64,000 bases of DNA from Erigeron canadensis (Eukaryota; Streptophyta; Magnoliopsida; Asterales; Asteraceae). The notes under the pieces are model-generated. The model saw only the letters and a list, made by a program, of their open reading frames with translations, ran no database searches and had not been told where the DNA came from. The stretch spans positions 42,232,463-42,296,462 of the forward strand of contig NC_057766.1 of assembly GCF_010389155.1 (NCBI RefSeq). Reading direction: 5' to 3'. Position numbers and translations under genes: made by a program. Shown piece by piece: positions 1 to 11,831 of this stretch. Every line of letters starts with the position of its first letter. Position 1 is the first letter of the stretch.

Positions 1-439
1 AAAAAAGGTAAATCATATGTTAAAATCTGGAAACAAAAGATACTTGATTCTCGAACTTGTTAATTTTTGCATTATATAATAAGAAAATGCTAAAGGAAGC
101 CCCTAGGCTTCATTTAACGTGTATAAAAATGTTGTTTATTTTCATATTAAATGTCATCTTCCCGAATTTTATAGTAAGTGTATAATTAATTAATACTTAT
201 ATAATAAAGAGTGAATTAATGTCAGTACACACTTTTAGAACCATAAGGTAAAATAGGCGGAAATATGGTGTTACCGATCTTGAAGTCGACCGATCTTGAA
301 GTCATAGTAAGTTTTTATATAGTCTTGACACGTAGAATAGGTTAAACACGAAACGGAGTTTATTGTTTAAAGTATAAAGGAATGGTTATTTAAGAACTCA
401 CAAACAAAAAAGAACAACAATTCTGGATCATATATTTTC

Positions 440-880
440 CCTACTTTTCTCTCTCTTAACTTAAATAAGAAAATTCATCCAAATAATTTAAAATGTTTTA
501 TCTCATAAATCGTAAGATAAAAAAAAGTAGGGGTAATATTAAATTTCGTCCTATTTCATTAGAGATGCATTTCGATTTACTTTTGACGACTTTTTAAATT
601 TTTTTTTCCTTTGTACTTGTGTACCTACACATGTATAGAATCTTTGTTTTCACATGTGAATTAGTAAATAATCATCTGTACACAATAATGTAGGTTAAGA
701 GCGGAGCTCGTCAGTCCATGGCGGAGCACGTCAGTCCATGGCGGATCTATAACGGCTAAGAGCGGAGTCCGTTAGGTAGATCACCCATCACCGATCACCC
801 CATATGACCTATCACACTATGACCTATCACTCTTAATGATCTATCACCCCACTAGCTACCATTTATGAATATCCTTAAAG
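440..880 (+). repeat. Degenerate Helitron-like repeat (family A)
   Basis: Phrases such as TTTCATTAGAGATGCATTTCG, 'TTTTGACGACTTTTTAAATT' and the later 'GCGGAG..CCGTTAGG..GACCTATCAC' block recur at about 22.8-23.7, 34.1 and 42.2-42.5 kb. This copy is interrupted after about 600 by unrelated sequence around 605-700. A short inverted stretch at about 955-985 repeats the CATTAGAGATGCAATTCG phrase in reverse orientation. Family membership is seen directly. The Helitron label is inferred from the better copies. Confidence 0.35.
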
Positions 881-1185
881 GCGAAGCCCGTTCCGAATCA
901 CAAATTTCGTTCAACCTACACATCTGTAGGTTATGTGTAAGTATCAAAAGTATAACGAATTGCATCTCTAATGAAAAAATACGAAATTTTAAGTAAAAAT
1001 AACTCACCTCTTAAAGTTTATATACATATACACCAAAAATATTGCAAAAAATATCAAAGCATAATACATGTATCAAAGCATTGCAAAAAATATCAAAATA
1101 AACTTGATTATAAAATCAGACATAATGTTAATTAAGATAATGATTATTGTACATTTTTTGATATAACATATATAGAGTCGGTTTG

Positions 1186-1211
1186 ATATATATATATATA
1201 TATATATATAT
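1186..1211. repeat. (TA)n microsatellite
   Basis: Uninterrupted alternating A/T dinucleotides. Similar tracts occur at about 2671-2693, 22478-22499, 28094-28110, 30377-30393 and 33896-33918. Confidence 0.9.
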
Positions 1212-1419
1212 TAAGGTTGTCAATACTCGATTTTATCTGAAATTTGACTTGAAACCGACCCGGGAAAACTGGGTTAGGGTTGTAAAATCTCGACCCGATA
1301 ACCCGCCAACATGTTTTTTTTTTGGGTCGGGTCAGGTTAACCTTTTGGATTAATTGGTCAACCCGTCAACCCAAAACTATTTTAAATTTATATAATTTTT
1401 TTTATTAGGTCAACCCACC

Positions 1420-2384
1420 AACTCACTTAATCCAACAACCCACAACTCATTTTATTTGAAATCAATCTACTAACACACAACCCATATAATCTGAAAAGCT
1501 GAAATCAATCCACCAAATCATAAGCCGCCAACCAAACAAAAATTGAGTTGGCGGTTGGGTTGACAAGTGTTGTTGATCTTTTTAAGTCGGTTTTGATATT
1601 TAGCCAGGTTCAGTTGGGTATTTTCAACCCACCAACCCATTCGCTCGATATAATTATATTTATATTTATTTTAGTTATTAATTGCTCTGTATAAAGTTAA
1701 TTATCTGTGTATAAAATCAAGAGAAACATGAAGAACAAAATAGTAATAATTAGTTAAAGCAATAACATCATATGGAGAAAGATGAATGTTAAAAAATTAC
1801 ATTGGTCATGTTGTTTGAAAATTATGATGCATTGAAATGAGAAGAAAATGATTGTGTTTTTTAATAATAACATATTTGAATCTTTTATCCAACTCACTTA
1901 ATCCGACAACCCACAACTCATTTTATTTGAAAGTAATCTACCTACCTACAACACATATAACCTGAAAGGTTGAAATCAATCCACCAAACCATTTAAGCCG
2001 CCAACAAAAAAAAAATTTGGGTTGGTTGTTGGAATTGAGATGACGGGTTGACAAGTTTTGGTTGATCTTTTTAAGTCGATTTTGATATTTGGCCGGGTTC
2101 AGCTGGGTATTTTCAACCCACCAACCCATTCACCCGATATAATTATATTTATATGTATTTTAGTTATTAATTGCTCTATATAAAGTTAATTTTCTATGGA
2201 TAAAATCAAGAAAAACATGAATAACAACATAGTAATAATTAGTTAAAGCAATAACAATCATATGGAGAAAAATGAATGTTAAAAAATTACATTGGTCATG
2301 TTGTTGCTTAAAAATTATGATAAGATTGAAATGAGAAGAAAATGATTGTGTGTTTTTATAATAACATGTATGAATCTTTTACCC
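1420..2384. repeat. Tandem duplication, ~470 bp unit, two copies
   Basis: The unit at 1420-1890 (starting AACTCACTTAATCC) is repeated at 1891-2384 with the same order of blocks: CCACAACTCATTTTATTTGAAA, 'GTTGATCTTTTTAAGTCG', 'TATTTTCAACCCACCAACCC', 'AACATGAA.AACAA', and 'ACATTGGTCATGTTG'. The copies differ by scattered substitutions and small indels, so this is not a recent event. Both carry GGGTTGG/CCAACCC-rich stretches typical of non-autonomous DNA-transposon bodies. No coding sequence is recognised. Confidence 0.75.
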
Positions 2385-2908
2385 ATTTATAAAGATATAA
2401 AATAAAAATATTAAAAATTACAAATTTTTGACAAAGCCTAATGAAATCTTAAAATTGTTTGTGCTGTGTTTTTATTTAGTTGTATGGTTATGTTTGATTA
2501 AATTTAAAAGTTACTATGTTTATACTTTGATTTCAAAATTTAAAATTGTTCTGTCTGCTATATTTAATAACTTATCATGTTTATAGTTTGAATTTTAGTA
2601 TTAATAGCTAGGATTGTATTGTTAATTATTTTCAAAAGAGATTAATTTTTTCTCATTGCTCTACAACAAAATATATATATATATATATATATAATTAAGT
2701 TAGATAAGCATTATAATTGTTTCATCGTAAGATACTCCTTCCAAAGTGGTTATATGTTTGAAAATAAAATAATTACCAGTTTAGATACACTTTAAAAACC
2801 TAATACGCCGTATTTAACTATAGATAAATTATCACATCATCATCAATGTAATCATTCAAAATTCTTTCACAATTTTTCATAGTCAGTAGATTACTCCAAA
2901 GACAAAAA

Positions 2909-4551
2909 ATGGAAGCCACTACTGTCCAACCATCTCCGTTAACAAGGCTCAACACCTTCATCGGCAAATCACGGGTTGGAAAACACTTCAAACTCATCGA
3001 ACGTAAGACGACTTTCACAACCGAGCTTCGTGCCGGCACGGCCACGTTCTTAACAATGGCCTACATCCTTGCCGTCAACGCCACCATCTTATCCGACTCG
3101 GGTGCCACTTGCTCAGTCTCGGACTGTGTCCCTCTTTGTTCCAACCCATCTTTCACTGCCACAAATTGCACCGGACCCAATATGACTCTCGTCCAACCCG
3201 ATATTTCATGCAAGTTTAACCCGGGGTACACTGCATGTCTAGACAGAGTTCGAAAAGACCTCATAGTCGCCACGGTCGCGTCGTCCCTCATCGGGTGTGT
3301 CATCATGGGTTTGTTCGCAAACATGCCCCTGGCATTGGCCCCCATTATGGGTGCAAACGCCTACTTTGCATACACGGTTGTCGGGTTTCATGTTTCTGGT
3401 AAGGTAACATATGAAAGTGCACTTGCGGCTGTTTTCATAGAAGGACTAATATTTCTTTTAATATCAGCCGTTGGATTACGAGCTAAACTCGCAAAGTTAG
3501 TTCCAAAACCCGTACGGATCTCTTCATCAGCCGGTATAGGATTATTTTTAGCATTTATCGGGTTACAAAATAACCAAGGAATCGGTTTAATCGGGTACAG
3601 CTCATCCACTCTCGTTACATTAATCCTCACGTGCTTCATTAGCTCCCGTGACAACTTTCCCAAACGGCACCGTTTCACTCATTCCAGGCGGATCAGTATC
3701 TGGAAATATTATGTGCGTTGGGAACAGAATGGAAAGCCCGACTTTTTGGCTAGGCGTAGTCGGGTTCGTAATTATCGCATATTGTTTGGTTAAAAACATT
3801 AAAGGCGCAATGATTTACGGTATCGTGTTTGTTACGGCCGTTTCATGGTTTCGTAACACTCCTGTGACCGCTTTTCCAAACACCTCGATTGGCGACTCTA
3901 GTTACGAATATAATTATCGACATTCATAAAATTAAATCAACCGCTGGTGCGTTAAGTTTTAGAGGAATAAGTAGCAGTTCGTTTTGGGAAGCATTGATCA
4001 CATTTCTATATGTCGATATTCTAGACGCAACTGGGACTTTATACTCAATGGCACGTTTTGCGGGTTTCACTGACGAAAATGGGGATTTTGAAGGGCAGTA
4101 TTTTGCGTTCGTATCGGATGCATCTGCAATAACTATTGGCTCTTTACTTGGTACCTCATCGGTAACGGCTTATATTGAGTCGTCAACGGGAATACGAGAA
4201 GGTGGAAGGACGGGGATAACGGCGTTAACGGTAGCAGGGTATTTTATGTTGGCATTTTTCTTTACACCGTTATTGGCGTCAATTCCGGCATGGGCTGTAG
4301 GACCACCGTTGATACTGGTAGGAGTTTTGATGACGTTAATTTTGATGCCATTGACTTATTCAATAGCTTATGGTTTAACAGGTGGAATTGGGACGTTCAT
4401 AATTCTTAATTTGTGGGACTGGGTTGTGGGGTTGTTCTGTAAATGTGGATTTCTTAAAGGGGGTGGAAGTTGCGGTGGTGGTAGTTTAGGGGAGGATAGG
4501 CTAGTTAAGGAAAGTAATGTGGTGAAGAGCAGGAAGGTAATTGAGGTTTAG
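2909..4551 (+). pseudogene. AZG1: AZG1-type adenine/guanine permease, frame-disrupted pseudogene
   Basis: The translation starts ATG at 2909 and matches plant AZG purine permeases (NCS2/AzgA-like; plasma-membrane import of adenine and guanine, and cytokinins in some reports). Recognisable blocks are [92 protein letters not shown] and [14 protein letters not shown]. The frame is broken. Blocks lie in frame 2 (2909 to about 3625), frame 3 (about 3650-3912) and frame 1 (about 3913-4551). Around each junction a few conserved residues also seem missing. A third lesion near 4332 joins 'LVGVLM' directly to '[10 protein letters not shown]', dropping about 20 residues in frame where the family has a conserved acidic WED-containing loop. 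AZG genes of this type are normally intronless. Two shifts could be sequencing errors, but the extra in-frame loss favours a pseudogene. Confidence 0.8.
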
Positions 4552-4711
4552 GATAGGAGTGAGTTTATGGTTTAAAATCGAATCAAATCGGTTCGATTTT
4601 TTTTTAGTTTCAGCTTTTTTTTGTTTTGTTTTGGTTTTAATTCTTTTTCTATAAAGTTTTGGATTTCATATGTTGCTATCGAGGAGCTTTGGTAATAGAA
4701 TAACACGCGAG

Positions 4712-4718
4712 TATAAAA
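4712..4718 (+). promoter_or_regulatory. Candidate TATA box of LSF2
   Basis: A TATAAAA motif lies 107 bp upstream of the LSF2 start codon, which would give a 5' leader of roughly 75-80 nt. It sits in AT-rich sequence, so the call is tentative. Confidence 0.35.
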
Positions 4719-4824
4719 AAAAAATATATGAAGGTAACGTAGAAATACAAACAATTTGTGATAACCGATTAACCATATAAAATAGTTTGGAGTCACACAT
4801 GACAGAGGAGAAGATAGTGGGAAA

Positions 4825-6882
4825 ATGAAATCTCTTGCTTCATCTACTTTCACATTTGTTGCATCTTCACCACCACTTGATACCAACAAACTAGTTTATG
4901 TTGTATCAAATCTAAACAAGAACTCCCAATTCAAACTTACTCTAAAGCCCCCACACAAAACAAGAATTTCATGTCAAGCTACACAAAATGAGACTGATGA
5001 AAACAAGAAGACTGACCATAATAAAATGGAAGATTACAACACTGCCATGAAAAGAATGATGAGAAACCCCTATGAGTATCACCATGATCTTGGTCAGTCT
5101 TACTATTTCTTCTTTTTCCTTCTTCTAATGATCGCTTATGCATATAAACTGTGTCTTTTTTCTCAATTAGCTTATACATCATTTTTTTGACATGGGTGTT
5201 GATTATTACATATAAATATATAATGATCTGTGAATTTGTGATGAATGCTTAAAAAGATAACAAATTCAAAGATTCTTTTAATTATAGTTGCTTCTTAGTG
5301 ACATTTTTGTAGATCTAGACTTTGGAATATTGTATATTTGGGTGATCATATCAGTTATATTATGTGGTCAGGAATTTAAATCATTTGATAAGGTGTTACT
5401 TATTGTGATATACAATACTTTACTACTCTGGGACTATATACTATATGTTTGGCTTTTGCTAGACTTTTTGCATCCAAAAGAATAAAGTGTAATGGCTTTT
5501 GCATGTACTGCCTTTTGTAACTTGACTAACAAAAGTCAAAGTGTATTACAGAAAGAGATGCAAATAAAAAGGGAGAAAAACTATACTTATCTTATATATT
5601 TTAGATAAAATAAAACAAGTATTAAAGTAAAATAAATAAAACAATAGGTTTTTCTTCATTGAAGATCACCGTGCATCATGAAAATCATCGTGCAGTGAAT
5701 CTTCGTGCATCAATTTAACCATGATCTAAGGGTCAAGATCTTGTCTTATTTGTTTTACTTTAATACTTGTTTTACAATACCCAACCCCTATATAGTATTT
5801 AAAGTTAACTACCATTCTGTTATGAATGTTTTTTTTTAACAGCAGAAGATTATGTTATGTGTTTTAACTAGTAGATTTGGTGACTTGAGCTGAAAACTTG
5901 TGTGATTGAAGCGTATGATTTTGATTTAAGTTTGTATCTAGTTGCTTAACCAAGCCTGGCAATCTTAACTCGTTGCCAGATGATACTAGTTTCGATATCG
6001 AGTTCTAACCAGATTTATTGGGCCTTTCCAGGCATGAATTATAATCTGATCACAGAAAATCTAATTGTCGGCTCTCAGCCTCAAAAACCTGAAGATATTG
6101 ACCATCTTAAAGAGGAACAAAATGTTGCCTACATTCTTAACTTGCAGCAGGACAGTGACGTTGAATATTGGGGAGTAGATTTGGAGTCTATAATCAAAAG
6201 GTGTAAACAACTTGGAGTCCGCCATATGAGAAGACCTGTAAGCAAAACTTCATTAACCTTCAAGAATCAAAAGATTGTTAATTTTTATTCTATATTTCAT
6301 TTTGTTGATCCTGTTACATAGTAATGCAAACATGACCCACAAAGTGAAAAAGAAAAGAAAAATAAGAGAGCGAGCAATCAGAATGTTAATGTTTTATGGC
6401 TTATAATTTTGGCAGGCGAGAGATTTTGATGGGGATTCCTTGAGGAGCATGTTACCGAAAGCTGTTTCTTCATTGGAATGGGCAATTTCTGAAGGTAAAG
6501 GAAGAGTATACGTACATTGCACTGCAGGTTTAGGCCGAGCTCCAGCTGTTGCCATTGCTTACATGTTCTGGTTCTGTGACATGGATGTAAGTTGCCCTTT
6601 TTGGTCAGTAAATTTTTAAATCGGTAGTTGATTTCTTTAAACTGAGGTTAACACTTTCTCGACCATCCTTATGTACAGTTGAATACAGCATACGACACAC
6701 TTACTGCAAAAAGACCATGTGGACCGAATAAAAAGGCTATTAGAGGGGCTACTTTTGATTTGGCCAAAAATGACCCTGGCAAAGAGCCTTTTGAGTCTCT
6801 TCCTGAACACGCATTTGAGAACGTGGCAGACTGGGAGCGAAAACTTATTCAGGATCGTATTCACCATCTTCGTGGAACTTGA
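4825..6882 (+). CDS. LSF2: Phosphoglucan phosphatase LSF2 (LIKE SEX4 2), chloroplastic
   Basis: Four exons: 4825-5092, 6032-6237, 6416-6586 and 6679-6882. All introns are GT-AG, and the product is 282 aa, the length I recall for Arabidopsis LSF2. This is a dual-specificity phosphatase that removes phosphate from starch glucans (family preference: C3 position), helping amylases degrade starch in the plastid. The N-terminus (MKSLASSTFTFVASS...) is Ser/Thr-rich without early acidic residues, as in a transit peptide. It is followed by KMEDYNTAMKRMMRNPYEYH, characteristic of LSF2. The catalytic CX5R loop is HCTAGLGRAP, with the cysteine at residue 193. The C-terminal block runs from LNTAYDTLTAKRPCGPNK through DWERKLIQ. 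There is no separate carbohydrate-binding module, consistent with LSF2 rather than SEX4. The gene is convergent with KUP2, 418 bp away. Intron 1 (939 bp) contains a MITE. Confidence 0.95.
5611..5775. mobile_element. Small MITE-like inverted-repeat element in LSF2 intron 1
   Basis: The left end AAAACAAGTATTAAAGTAAA is the reverse complement of the right end TTTACTTTAATACTTGTTTT. The terminal inverted repeats are about 35-40 nt. The middle has short tandem phrases 'CATCGTGCA' and 'CTTCGTGCATC'. I could not define a clean target-site duplication. The element is intronic, so the coding sequence is unaffected. Confidence 0.65.
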
Positions 6883-7300
6883 TCGTTCACATATACATAT
6901 ATACTTATGGCAAGTAGATCATGAGCAATAAAAGAAGTTGGTTCTTGTAAGTTGTCAACAAATCAATGTTGTATTTCTCATTTGCAGTATGTTACCAACT
7001 ACAAATTGAGAATCAATAGACAGAATAAATGCTTAATCAGCTATTGGTTTCTTTCTTTCAAAATTAAAAAAAAAAAAGGTAATGGAGGAACCCAAACCCC
7101 GGTACCACAATTAGATGCTCATTGACTCACCCCGTATGAGCCATAAAAATGGGTAAAATGACAAAACCTCTTTATAACTGTAGATTTATGTAATGCTTTT
7201 TTTTTTGTAACAATTTGTGTAAACAAAACAGAAAAACACTATCTTGTGAACTCGATATTTTGATATTATGAACAGATAACTAACTACAAAACAACTGAGT
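6883..7300. other. LSF2/KUP2 convergent 3' spacer
   Basis: This short spacer lies between two converging stop codons and must hold both 3' UTRs and polyadenylation signals. AATAAA-like motifs are present on the + strand (about 6928 and 7024). I see no further gene. A fragment around 7080-7150 (GGAACCCAAACCCCGGTACC) looks like transposon-derived sequence but is too short to classify. Confidence 0.5.
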
Positions 7301-10300
7301 TTATACAACATAAACCATGCCAACTTCCAACAGAGATGCTGGAGGGACTCTCAGGGCAACATCAGGTCCCCGGCAATTCCTCCGCAAGAAATTATAACCG
7401 AAATTAATCGCTAGTCTTTTCATAACCGATGACCCTTGTTTTGCTTTGACATGTGAATGACCAAGTATGAACGCGGTTCCACTTTGTTGGGCTGCCAACA
7501 GATCTTCGAGTTCTTGTCTCAATTGTACATCAATGGGATTTTCAGGCTCATCATTGTCATCAATGGCAAACCTCACCCGTCTCTCTTTGGATGTACTAAT
7601 CTCAACAATGTCACCAATGCTCTCAACTGTTTGGAACCCCAAAGATACACTTACTTGATTCATGTTTTCATCCACCTCAAAAATGGGAGTTCTTGAGAAT
7701 TCTGTGTTTCCTACTACTGCCAGAGTATGCTCGCCCAACGATCGATCTGATGCAGACGGATGATTCTCATTACCTGTGCAGACCCAAATCGTAAAACATG
7801 AGTTGACCCAAAAAAATTTTAGAAAGACAAATATCAACACATCACATAATATTTTACACATCTGTCTCTTGTGAGACTTGAACCCCCAACCTTTTGGTTG
7901 GTGCCTGTAGGCAACTCACACACCACCAGGCTGAGTGGAAGGTCAAAACACTCAAAAACATGTTCCGGTCCAAATGGCTCGAATATGGTCAGCTTGTAAG
8001 ACTTTTTCTCCAAAACAACTCTTTTAGATAATTAGTATCAAATATAACTACAACTACAAAAATAGTACCTAATTTCAGTAATAAGCCTTATTTATGGAGA
8101 CAAACGAGTTAGGAGGTTTTACACATTAATATTGCACTTTGAGTAACCTCATTTGACCGATTGACCTGTTAGAGATAAAAAAGATACCCATATCGACCAT
8201 TGATAAGTAAGTGGGTCAAACTAGCCACCTTTAATTATATAACAATGGTTACCTTGATCACTACTTTTTCGTGGTCGGCACCAATCATAGTGGATGAAAT
8301 CAGCCAGCCGTTTAACAAGATCAGACTCAAATGAGTCCACATCCTGGTGCACATCTCGATAACCATACCGCACAATGCACCTATAAGCTCGAAGAGATGC
8401 GGGACCCACACGTCCCAGTAGGTACCTTTCGTCCGGGGGGATGAAAGGAACTGGTACAGATTTCACGCAAACAAACACTAAGATACGGTGAAACGCAGGA
8501 AGGTTGGTGACAAACCGCGAGAAGTTTGCAGGAATTCCGGAGGTTAGGTCTGTGAAAACGAGCCCGATCCCGGGAACCCTACAAATTCCCAAAGTAGGAC
8601 CCAACGCTAGTAGCCATTCTAAAGAGACCTTATTCTGAAGGTCATATTCATATTTCTTGATGGTTGCATAGTGCCAAACAAACATCACGGTAACTAGGAA
8701 GAGTGCTAATAGGATCGGTAGCCATGCCCCTTCACGGAATTTGACTAGTGAAGCTGAAAAGTAGAGTAACTCTATGGACCCGAAAAATAACAGGAAACAG
8801 AGGGCGACAATTGGAGGTTTATGCCAACAAAGAATGATTACTAAAGATGTAAGGCAAGTCGTCACTAGCATTACTGCCATTACAGCCAATCCTGCAATGG
8901 AATAGATTAACATCAGCAAATCCATAACAATATAGCGGAGGAGGCACAGATTGAAAATTGATGGGGCAAGATGGAAGCGTTCAAAAAAGGTAGTAAAGAA
9001 AAAGGAAAATAAGTTACGGTCGAAACGGCTTGAGTCTGCCCAAAACATATTTTGTCCACATTAGTTTATTTAATTTTAATGTGCTAGATGTGATTTCGTT
9101 AAATACATTATTTGAATAATAATCTTGGATATGAATAAAACCATTTCGGAGAATGTAAAATAAATACATTTTGGATGACTACAACCCGCTTGATCAGTTT
9201 CCTTCTTTGCCTTTTTCTTGTTGCTATCAACTGTCTGACCCCTTAGAGATGGAAAGTCCAAAATTATGAATTAAGACCTCTATATTTGGGTTCTTTTTGG
9301 CAAGTACCTGATGCATTTCCCAAGTGTTTGATATCTCTGAAACCAATGGTGACTGCAATACAGAGGATCATGAGTATCCAGTTAATCTCAGGTATGTAGA
9401 TTTGACCATGAATCTTGTCAGAGGTATGCACAACTTTGACTCTAGGGAAACAACCGAGTGATTGACTTTGGTTAATGATCGAGAATGTTCCGCTTATGAT
9501 TGCTTGGCTTCCCACAACGGAAGCAAGAATGGCTATTGTAAGCACAGGCCACCTCAAACTTTCTGAAATTACATAGACTTGACTACTTGAGTCAACCGTC
9601 TTGCTAATGCATTTTTGAAAGTGTGTAATAGTGAAATACCTGGTACCGAGACGTAATAGCCGATTTGATCAGCATTCTGGTGATTTTTTGATAAGTACGC
9701 TGCTTGACCCATGTAACCAAGTATGAGCGCCGGATAAACCAGAAACGTGAACGTAATCTATGAGAGCCAAATGGTAATATAAAAAATCCCATAAATTTCA
9801 AACACCTTGGTTTTGCTAGTACAACAACGTTAGTTTCCTTCTATACGTACCTGAATTGCGGTGTAAGAGAAGTGGCCAAGATCAGCAAACATTGCCTCTG
9901 AGCCTACAAAAGTGCAGTTGATCAGTTGTCAAATAACTTTGACTTTTTGGTCAAACATATTCCTACATTAATTCATGATTTGATTTTAATGTTACTGCTC
10001 AAGATTAACTTGTATCCAACTGTAGTAGTTTTTAACAACTCGTACCAGATTTTAAGGGTTTTTTTAACAGCCAAACCCTATCTCTAACCTAAACTATTAC
10101 ACCAATATTAACTCCTTATCCCAAGTTTGAACTTGTGCCTCCAGCCTCCTCCAAAAAGAACTATGCCTCTTACCATCCCATCATAATGTAAGTTAATTTA
10201 ACCAGATTGTACTAAAGACTAAGCAAATGCCCAAATTACAACAATTCACCTGTTATGCACAGTAGAATTCCACCTAAAGACATCCATCCTTGTTTTTTAG

Positions 10301-11831
10301 TCTTCCTGAAGAACTTTAGCATATAATAGGGGGAAAGAGCTTGATAAACATGTGGATTCCAACAGATTATATTGTATATGCCAAGGGCACTGATGCATAT
10401 CAGCCACAAAAACACGATTGGAGCGAAAAAGAAACCGACTTTATGTGTGCCGTAGTGTTGTAGCGCAAAAAGGCACACCAATATGAAGCAAGTAATCGGG
10501 ATCACTGCATCTGTAATTAGAAACCATCTTAGAACATATCTCCATAACAATATTAGAGTCATGAAAGGTAATACGTATGAATGTAGTAAGTCAGATGTAT
10601 CTCCTTTTCGGACAGTTGCAGTGTATCATTGCTAATTTACCACCAAGGATCAATGCCTAATTACTATTTCTTGTGTCTTGAACAAAAGGGTGTCAGGATA
10701 TGCTTTACAACTGATATGGTAATTTGAATAATCAGAAGTACAATTGAATATTTAGTTGGATACAATCAAGGATAGGTAAAAAAATTAATGTTTTCTCAAC
10801 TTATTACCTGCTTCCTCAAAATTCACTACTTTGTACCCAAAATAATCACATACTCATATCACTTTTACCCGAAAATTCAAAACAGATTATGTTATTTTCA
10901 AATTGCAATTATTAGTTTAATGCATATCCATAGTACCCTAACTTCCAATTTCGGGTGGTGTCAACTGTAAAAGAGGCACTCACACTGATGATGATCTTTA
11001 GACATGTATAACTCAAGCCCGGAAACTGCAGATAAAACTACAGCACAAACACGCACACATTATGCTAAATATCAGAAAGTTATCAAAGGAATCAGTAGCA
11101 AATTTAAAAAGATCTAACTTTTACCAGATATGGCAGGAGTAAGAAGCCCGTCTCCAATTACCATACAAGTGCCAAGAAGAACCAAGATTAGTAAAGCTGT
11201 ACGCAAAAACTTATACTTTTCAAGCAACATTCTCACTTTAGAACTATATTCTTGCCCCGTAGATGGCTCCAACTTGTATGTAGATAACGATTCGTCAGAA
11301 ATTTGACGGTTCGGTACCAGGCTTACTTTAGCATGTCGGCATATCGATGAATAAAGTGCAAACGTACCACCTAAAAATTAACTTACAAATTAGATATCAT
11401 AACATCTAGCAAATTGGGCTTTAACAAAAGACGCAACGTATGAACTTTAAGGTGGTATTCACCTTCACCGTTATCATCAGCTCTAAGAACTATGAACACA
11501 TATTTGAAAAGCGGGACGAGTGTTAAAGTCCAGAAAATGAACGAAAGTACACCAAAAATCTCTTCGTTTGTTTCTGAGTGATGAATATCTTCTGCAAATG
11601 TGCTCTTAAAAACATAAAGTGGAGAAATGCTGAGGTCGCCGTAGACTACACCAAGACTTTGATAAGCCAACAGCAAAGTTGTTCTCCAAGAATCCTTCTA
11701 AATGAATTTAACAAACTAACTTTAATAAAAAGAGAACAGTTATTAAACCGAAAAACAAAGAAAATTTGAATTCATATGGGTATTGGGAAGACCTTAGAAT
11801 TTTGCCAACATTTTCCATGGTCAAGATCCAT
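7301..11831 (-). CDS. KUP2: Potassium transporter KUP2 (HAK/KUP/KT family)
   Basis: Ten coding exons on the minus strand: 11793-11831, 11463-11697, 11125-11370, 10984-11037, 10250-10510, 9851-9903, 9640-9757, 9308-9562, 8253-8891 and 7301-7773. Phases join cleanly to 790 aa (about 794 for Arabidopsis KUP2). It is a proton-coupled K+ transporter with about 12 membrane segments, involved in turgor and cell expansion in the family. The start MDLDHGKC aligns with KUP2/KUP6-type N-termini. The signature [13 protein letters not shown] is at residues 29-41. The exon-5 block [16 protein letters not shown] and exon-8 block [20 protein letters not shown] follow, and the cytosolic tail ends [18 protein letters not shown]...[11 protein letters not shown]. 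An acceptor (TTCCAG, about 11888) upstream of the ATG suggests a 5'-UTR intron. The first exon is tiny (13 codons). A SINE-like insert sits in the last intron. Confidence 0.95.
7865..7945 (-). mobile_element. tRNA-derived SINE fragment in KUP2 last intron
   Basis: On the minus strand the sequence reads 'CTGGTGGTGTGTGAG' (A-box-like), then after about 30 nt 'GGTTGGGGGTTCAAGTC' (B-box-like). That is the RNA polymerase III promoter arrangement of plant SINEs. No complete 3' tail was identified, so this may be only the 5' part. It does not fold as a normal tRNA, which argues against a tRNA gene. Confidence 0.5.

Larger units (their letters stand above)
1..2908. other. Left intergenic region, repeat-rich
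   Basis: I see no protein-coding gene here. The stretch is AT-rich. It holds a degenerate Helitron-like repeat (about 440-880), TA microsatellites (1186-1211 and about 2671-2693), a ~470 bp tandem duplication (1420-2384) and a 17-bp tandem doublet near 279-303 (ACCGATCTTGAAGTCG-type). The short open frames in it have low-complexity translations and match no family I know. Confidence 0.6.

Noticed and set aside
2818..3678. Minus-strand frames opposite the AZG1 region
   Set aside because: They are shadows of the coding sequence on the + strand. The + strand gives clear conserved permease blocks and the minus strand gives none.
4572..4889. Minus-strand 105-codon frame at the LSF2 start
   Set aside because: It overlaps the LSF2 leader and first codons. 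The Lys/Phe-rich translation reflects poly-A/T tracts.
7457..7696. Plus-strand frames opposite the last KUP2 exon
   Set aside because: They are shadows of KUP2 codons. The minus strand matches the conserved KUP2 C-terminus.
7865..7945. A tRNA gene
   Set aside because: Pol III box motifs are present but no acceptor stem or anticodon arm can be formed. A SINE head fits better.
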